From assembly GCF_964355755.1 (NCBI RefSeq), contig NC_092680.1, positions 15,353,001-15,417,000 on the forward strand: a stretch of DNA of 64,000 nucleotides, in the 5' to 3' direction. Source of the stretch: Antedon mediterranea. Lineage: Eukaryota > Echinodermata > Crinoidea > Comatulida > Antedonidae. A model generated the notes under the pieces. It saw nothing but the letters and a program-made list of their open reading frames with translations. It was not told the DNA's origin and ran no database searches. Within the stretch, counting starts at the first letter, position 1; each line of letters starts with the position of its first letter. A program made the position numbers and the translations under genes. Of the stretch, positions 59,574 through 64,000 are shown in pieces.

Positions 59574-62022
59574 ACTTTCTGAAATAAATAAAAACAAAAT
59601 ATTAAAGACAGATTATTTATTTGTGTTTCTATGTGTTATTCTCATTCATATATTTCATTTTAACACAATAATTATCATAAGTATATACGTTTTAATCTAT
59701 GATTACTTATTCTCATTTGCCATAAATAACCCTAGATCCCAGAAAGCACTTCTCATTTATAATTACCTAGTCACAGGTAGACATAAACGTACATTTACGA
59801 CAACGAATGACACGGTGTAATGTCTTTAAAGTAGTATATGAAGGCATTGTCAAAAAGTGCCTTTAAGTTTCCTTATGCTTAAATTTAAACTTCCAAGTCA
59901 GTGGTATACTATTGAATACTTACGCTGTTTACCTTAAAAAAGCAAATCAAACAAGCCTGTGATCGTATATCAATTAACGAAAATGGAATAAGGAAGTACT
60001 TACAAATAATATTATTTTCAAAGTTGTTCTGACAACGAATAGGCCTACTACAGTGTTTTTGATATGTTTTTTGGAGTATAACAATGAAGGCAGCGAGCGG
60101 AAAAAGAAGATAAAGAAGACTTAATATAATATATATGACACGTTTAAACAGACAAAAGCACTAACACAAACAATAATAATATTTGTTAACGGCCCTACCT
60201 CAACCTATGTAGCAATTTTATTTTGCTTTACCAACCGATCATTCCCAATTTTACTTCAACTGTGCAAAACTAAAGTACTTTCTTTCCGATCTTGTTACTG
60301 TTTTGCAAAGAAATAATATATTTTTACAATTAAAAAAAAAGTATTAAAAGAGACAATATAAACAGAGAAGATGAAATCATTTAGGAGGCAAGCTTGTGGA
60401 AAAAGCCATATACATTATGTGCAATCAATACTTATAACAATTATAAACAAGATTTAAATAAATTGAAAATAAATTTGCAAATTTGTATATGGGTAAAGTT
60501 TGAATTTCAATATTATTATTCCAATAATAAAGCTTATTGAAGTGAATATAAAGAACTAAACTTTATAAATCTGAATGATTAAAAATTGGATCGATGAACA
60601 ACTTGAGAAAGGAAGTTATGTATGGACAATATAAACGATTTAGATGAAAATCATAAGATAGTGAAAATAAGAACAAAGAAGAAGGGGAGAGGGGGTATAG
60701 ACACCCACCCGATAGTTGTCTTTGACAGATCTTGTCTCTCCTCAGTTATCCCTTTTTACGTAACACTGAAAGGAATAAATAAAAATAAACAATTTTAGTC
60801 ATTTTTCCTTCTTTATTTCATTTCACGAATTGTACACAATTGAAAGTATTCCTCAAACTAAGGAAACATCTTAACTAATTCAAGCATTTGCTCATAAAAT
60901 AAATTCCGAAATTAAAAAATGCTGTATGTTGCAACAACTAAAAGAAAATTACCAATATATTAACTGTTATATATAACAACTGAGTTTAATGATTTTCCGG
61001 AACTTTTGTTATACCATAAAGTAAACAAATGAAATATGCTGATATTCATGCTATATTTTACATCTTTAAGAAAATGGGGATTTAATAGGTTTACATAATT
61101 ATATACACTTTTAAATTTCCGTTTCTAAACATTCAACTCAGAATAAAGCTGGACTACACAATTTCATCATTTTTGTACCTAAATGTTAATGAAAAATCTA
61201 CATCAACGAACTAACTAAAGTAGGCTATATTATAAATAAATATATTATACAATTCCTCGACAACCTGTCTCAGAAGCAATATAATTATTAGTCGCGTGTA
61301 AACGCGACTCTACAGCTCAGTATGTCTGTTGGTTAGTCGGTCGGTCGGTCGGTTGGTCGGTAAACACTAACTCAAATTTAAGCACGCGACTGCAGCCATG
61401 TACGTGGCCTTGTTTTGACATTATAAGAAAGAAACCACAATTTTACATCACAGTGAAAATTATTCTTTCAATTGTATTTGTCATACAGTGCTAATTTCTA
61501 AAAGAAAAGCTTCGTATTATAAAACTATATATTTAAATACTATCAATATACCAACAATAATGACCATCTGGTGGTAAAATATATGGTTATATGTTTCTCT
61601 ACACTTGTTGATAAAACTGTTTACGACACATTCAATTTCAAATTGTTATACATTTTGTTTATAATAACATAACGGGTTATATAAATAAGTCACGGTGTCT
61701 AAATGCCATCTTGTTTTAAAGATTTAAATTTGTTATCTAAAGTAGTTTTTATGAAGATTTTCACCAGACTGTTAGTGGTGATGATTCGCTGTTGGTCTGG
61801 AATGAAATAAGGAAAGAAAGAATAAAGAACAGTGCATCCGCTTGTACTTACAACGGCTCTCTATACAATTTATTAATATTCGTACAAATAGCCCTGTGCC
61901 TACATAGGTCAAAAAGTTTACTTCCATCACCAAACAGATGTGTAGATTGAATTCCTCTCCTTTTCTTACCTCTAAAGTGCACGTTAGATTATATATTATG
62001 AGAGTAAACAACAACATATCTG
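59574..62022. other. Intergenic DNA between Tie-like and PAN genes
   Basis: AT-rich. Contains the (GGTC)n short copy at 61290-61391; otherwise no conserved exon was found. Confidence 0.5.
61290..61391. mobile_element. (GGTC)n element, short copy 2
   Basis: Perfect 9-bp ends AGTCGCGTG / CACGCGACT, the ACGCGACTCTACAGCTCAGT block and a GGTC tract. This is the best-preserved short member of the family. Confidence 0.65.
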
Positions 62023-63099
62023 TTAATTTGAATAATATTCAAAGTGTTTGTAATCGTCATCCCGGTTGATGTTGTTTTTAGAAATCTCTTTCGCTGATCG
62101 TTTATTTAGTGTACATGAAACCAAACCGCTGCCGTAGTTGCTAGGACTGATACTTAAAGATCGGCATTGTTCAGTCTGCTCACATAAGGTAAGACACGTG
62201 AGCAAAGACCTAACAGGCAATGCTGAATGGATATACTCAGACACGAAGCTTATGTTGTCAAAGAAATGCATCACTCCCTTTAAGCCTGCAAAAGAAGAAA
62301 TTATTAGAAGATTATTGTAGTCGTCAACAGGTGTGTTAAAGGTGCCATGGTAGATGTATCAGCAGTGATCTCAACTTGTATTATAATAGTCAGTAATAGC
62401 CATGTATGGCAGTAATTACAATTGTTGAAGAGAAACACTAATACATGTTAATGGTCTTATTAATATGCTTATACAACAACCATAAAGTATCCTATGTAAC
62501 CATTATACTAATAAACTTACCTGTACACTGTAGTGGTCCTATTGTACTGGTACCATTTTCCGAAAAATGGCCTGTGTCACCATGTCGTAACTGAATCACC
62601 GGTAGGGTAGACATATCTTCAATATATCCATCGTCATATCTCAAAACCTTATCATTTCTGTTACATTCACACATTTCACTTAAATCGCTACAGTCACCTT
62701 TTATAAGAATTAGTAAATAAAATAGTATCACAAAATTGTTATTGGCGTTTGGGCAAAATGCTTTATGTATTGCTTTAGACGTTCATCGGTAAATGCTGAT
62801 CTGTGATAATCTTTTGTATAGTAGAATTACTTTGAATAATTTTCAATTTATGTGATTTTTAGGTAGCGGCTTATACATAGACAGGTGTAACATCAAACTA
62901 ACTACAGGCCATCTGATAAGAACGGAAAATACAGACGAGTAAAATATTATGATGATAATTAATGTCAAACTATAGGTTTACCTCTATATCCACATGCGCA
63001 ACCATAAAAGCCGATTGGACTTCCCCAGTTATACATTTTCGAACCATCACGTGAAATCCAAAAACTGACAGGTACACCGATTGAATTAAAGCACTCATA
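62023..63099 (-). CDS. Caspr-type fibrinogen-like plus PAN-like protein, 3' part
   Basis: Three exons: 63099-62982, 62697-62521, 62285-62023, joined in phase 1 and ending at a stop (YYSN); 185 residues visible. The first two encode a cysteine-rich stretch: CFNSIG...SFWISRDG, YGCACGYRGDCSD, CECN, then YDDGYIEDMSTLPV, RHGDTG and GPLQCTG. This follows the fibrinogen-like region of contactin-associated proteins and related echinoderm secreted proteins (CxCG...CxC...LPV...GDTG...GPLxCxG). The last exon has the LTCLTLCEQTEQCRSLSISP pattern of a PAN/apple domain, a protein- or sugar-binding fold. Upstream exons lie beyond 63100 or off the window. There is no membrane segment in the visible part, so it is probably extracellular. 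Function unknown. Confidence 0.72.
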
Positions 63100-63193
63100 C
63101 TGTTAGGAAAAAAATTTACGAATATTCTACATTCAAATAAAATAGCCCAATGATTATGATACAGTATAGCTGCTACTTAATTAATCGTGATGG

Positions 63194-63353
63194 AATTTCT
63201 GTCTACATTTATATCAAATTTGACGAGCCCATATGGACATGATAATGTCATAATTTGGCATATCACTGCCATATTTGAGTACATCACACTTATTTTGGTA
63301 CATCATACTGTCAAACTAGTTTGTCATGAATACAATGACTATAGACAGAAATT
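63194..63353. mobile_element. TCTGTCTAC-family MITE, 160 bp
   Basis: Ends AATTTCTGTCTAC and ATAGACAGAAATT are inverted repeats. The core GACGAGCCCATATGGACATGATAATGTCAT and GTACATCACACTTATTTTGG match the copies at 48250 and 8279. It lies upstream of the first visible PAN-gene exon. Confidence 0.7.
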
Positions 63354-63569
63354 GACAATACAGTTGTTAATCTATGTCTCTCTCTCTCTTGGTAGTTCCT
63401 CCATTTATCATCAGACGAATCCTAACCCAATTCATAAATACCCATACAAATAAAATAAATGTAATTGAGGTGGTGTTCATTCATGTTTTCCAATTTAGGA
63501 TTTTTGATACAAATTTCTAGACATATCCGTTGTAGTAACTTTCTCTACATGGTGTGCATAGTACCAGCA

Positions 63570-64000
63570 GCAGAGAAAAATACAGCACAAAATTGTCACT
63601 TATAAATTTAGTTAACCATCTTCTACAACAATTTGATGATGGAAATAATTCTATTGGCATATTTATAGACTTTATGAAAGCATTCGACACGATTAATCAT
63701 GAAATATTAATATCTAAACTACAACACTATGGAATAAGAGGTCAACCATTATATTGGTTAACCGACTATTTAAAAGGAGGATTTCAATACGTGGCTGCTG
63801 ACCAAATTAGTTCTGATAAACTCCCAATCTCATGTGGAGTCCCACAAGGATCAGTATTGGGTCCAACCCTGTTTCTGATCTACAAAAATGATATTTCTCA
63901 TTCTAAAAAATGTTTTTGAATTTAGGCTGTTTGCAGATGATACTAATTTATTTCATGATTTCTCTGGCAATAATATTGATCTCTCTATAATTAATTATAA
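63570..64000 (+). pseudogene. 5'-truncated LINE reverse transcriptase, frameshifted
   Basis: The frame to 63919 holds reverse-transcriptase blocks: IFIDFMKAFDTINHEIL, LYWLTDYLKG and ISCGVPQGSVLGP. At about 63905-63915 the frame is lost by a one-base change; the catalytic FADD block (63937-63951) is in the next frame, followed by NLFHDFSG. Upstream of about 63570 no LINE sequence is readable, so the copy is 5'-truncated. It runs off the right edge. Best fit is a CR1/Jockey-type non-LTR element. Confidence 0.85.

Noticed and set aside
61970-62017. Signal-peptide-like minus-strand start MLLFTLIIYNLTCTLE followed by a GTAAG donor
   Set aside because: It sits directly after the PAN gene stop, ends in phase 0 and does not fit the phase-1 Tie-like exons; no matching next exon was found.
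1-64000. CRISPR arrays, bacterial operons or ribosome binding sites
   Set aside because: The DNA is intron-bearing animal sequence; the only regular arrays are the minisatellite and tetranucleotide tracts.

Overview
The window is animal nuclear DNA. It is AT-rich, its genes are split by consensus GT/AG introns, and it carries many transposon remnants. The gene families (ionotropic glutamate receptors, class I TRIM, BRICHOS, a Tie/TEK-like ectodomain, a Caspr-type fibrinogen-like plus PAN protein) and the very frequent TAGGCCTA word suggest a marine invertebrate deuterostome, most likely an echinoderm. The species cannot be named from sequence alone. All exon models were built by hand from reading frame, splice sites and phase; every exon junction given keeps the frame.

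Layout. 90-1598 (+) is the 3' end of ionotropic glutamate receptor (iGluR) 1, whose 5' part is off the left edge. 15922-6557 (-) is complete iGluR 2 (11 exons, 915 aa). 30086-17724 (-) is complete iGluR 3 (10 exons, 894 aa). These three form a local paralogue cluster, with copy 1 convergent to copy 2. 41619-34982 (-) is a complete class I TRIM E3 ligase (RING, two B-boxes, coiled coil/COS, FN3, SPRY; 7 exons including a 23-nt microexon; 658 aa). 45009-43078 (-) is a type II membrane BRICHOS protein (5 exons, 226 aa) with a furin-like site. 59573-51801 (-) is a Tie/TEK-like ectodomain gene (signal peptide, two Ig-like domains, five EGF-like modules) that seems to end without a membrane segment or kinase. 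63099-62023 (-) is the 3' part of a secreted-type protein with a Caspr-like fibrinogen-related segment followed by a PAN/apple-like domain. From about 63570 a 5'-truncated, frameshifted LINE reverse transcriptase runs off the right edge.

Intergenic and intronic DNA holds DNA-transposon relics with terminal inverted repeats. Some have 3-bp TTA/TAA duplications of the PIF/Harbinger type, and one sits inside a tRNA-derived SINE. There are also LINE 3' fragments, a probable solo LTR, a 23-bp minisatellite, long hairpins and a (GGTC)n-bearing repeat family.

The main biological interest is the receptor cluster. The three copies share exon structure but differ in the M3 gating motif, which matches the canonical SYTANLAAF at 5/9 positions in copy 3, 3/9 in copy 2 and 1/9 in copy 1. 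They also differ in ligand-contact residues. Second in interest are the apparently kinase-less Tie-like gene and the BRICHOS protein with a releasable, Cys-containing C-terminal peptide.
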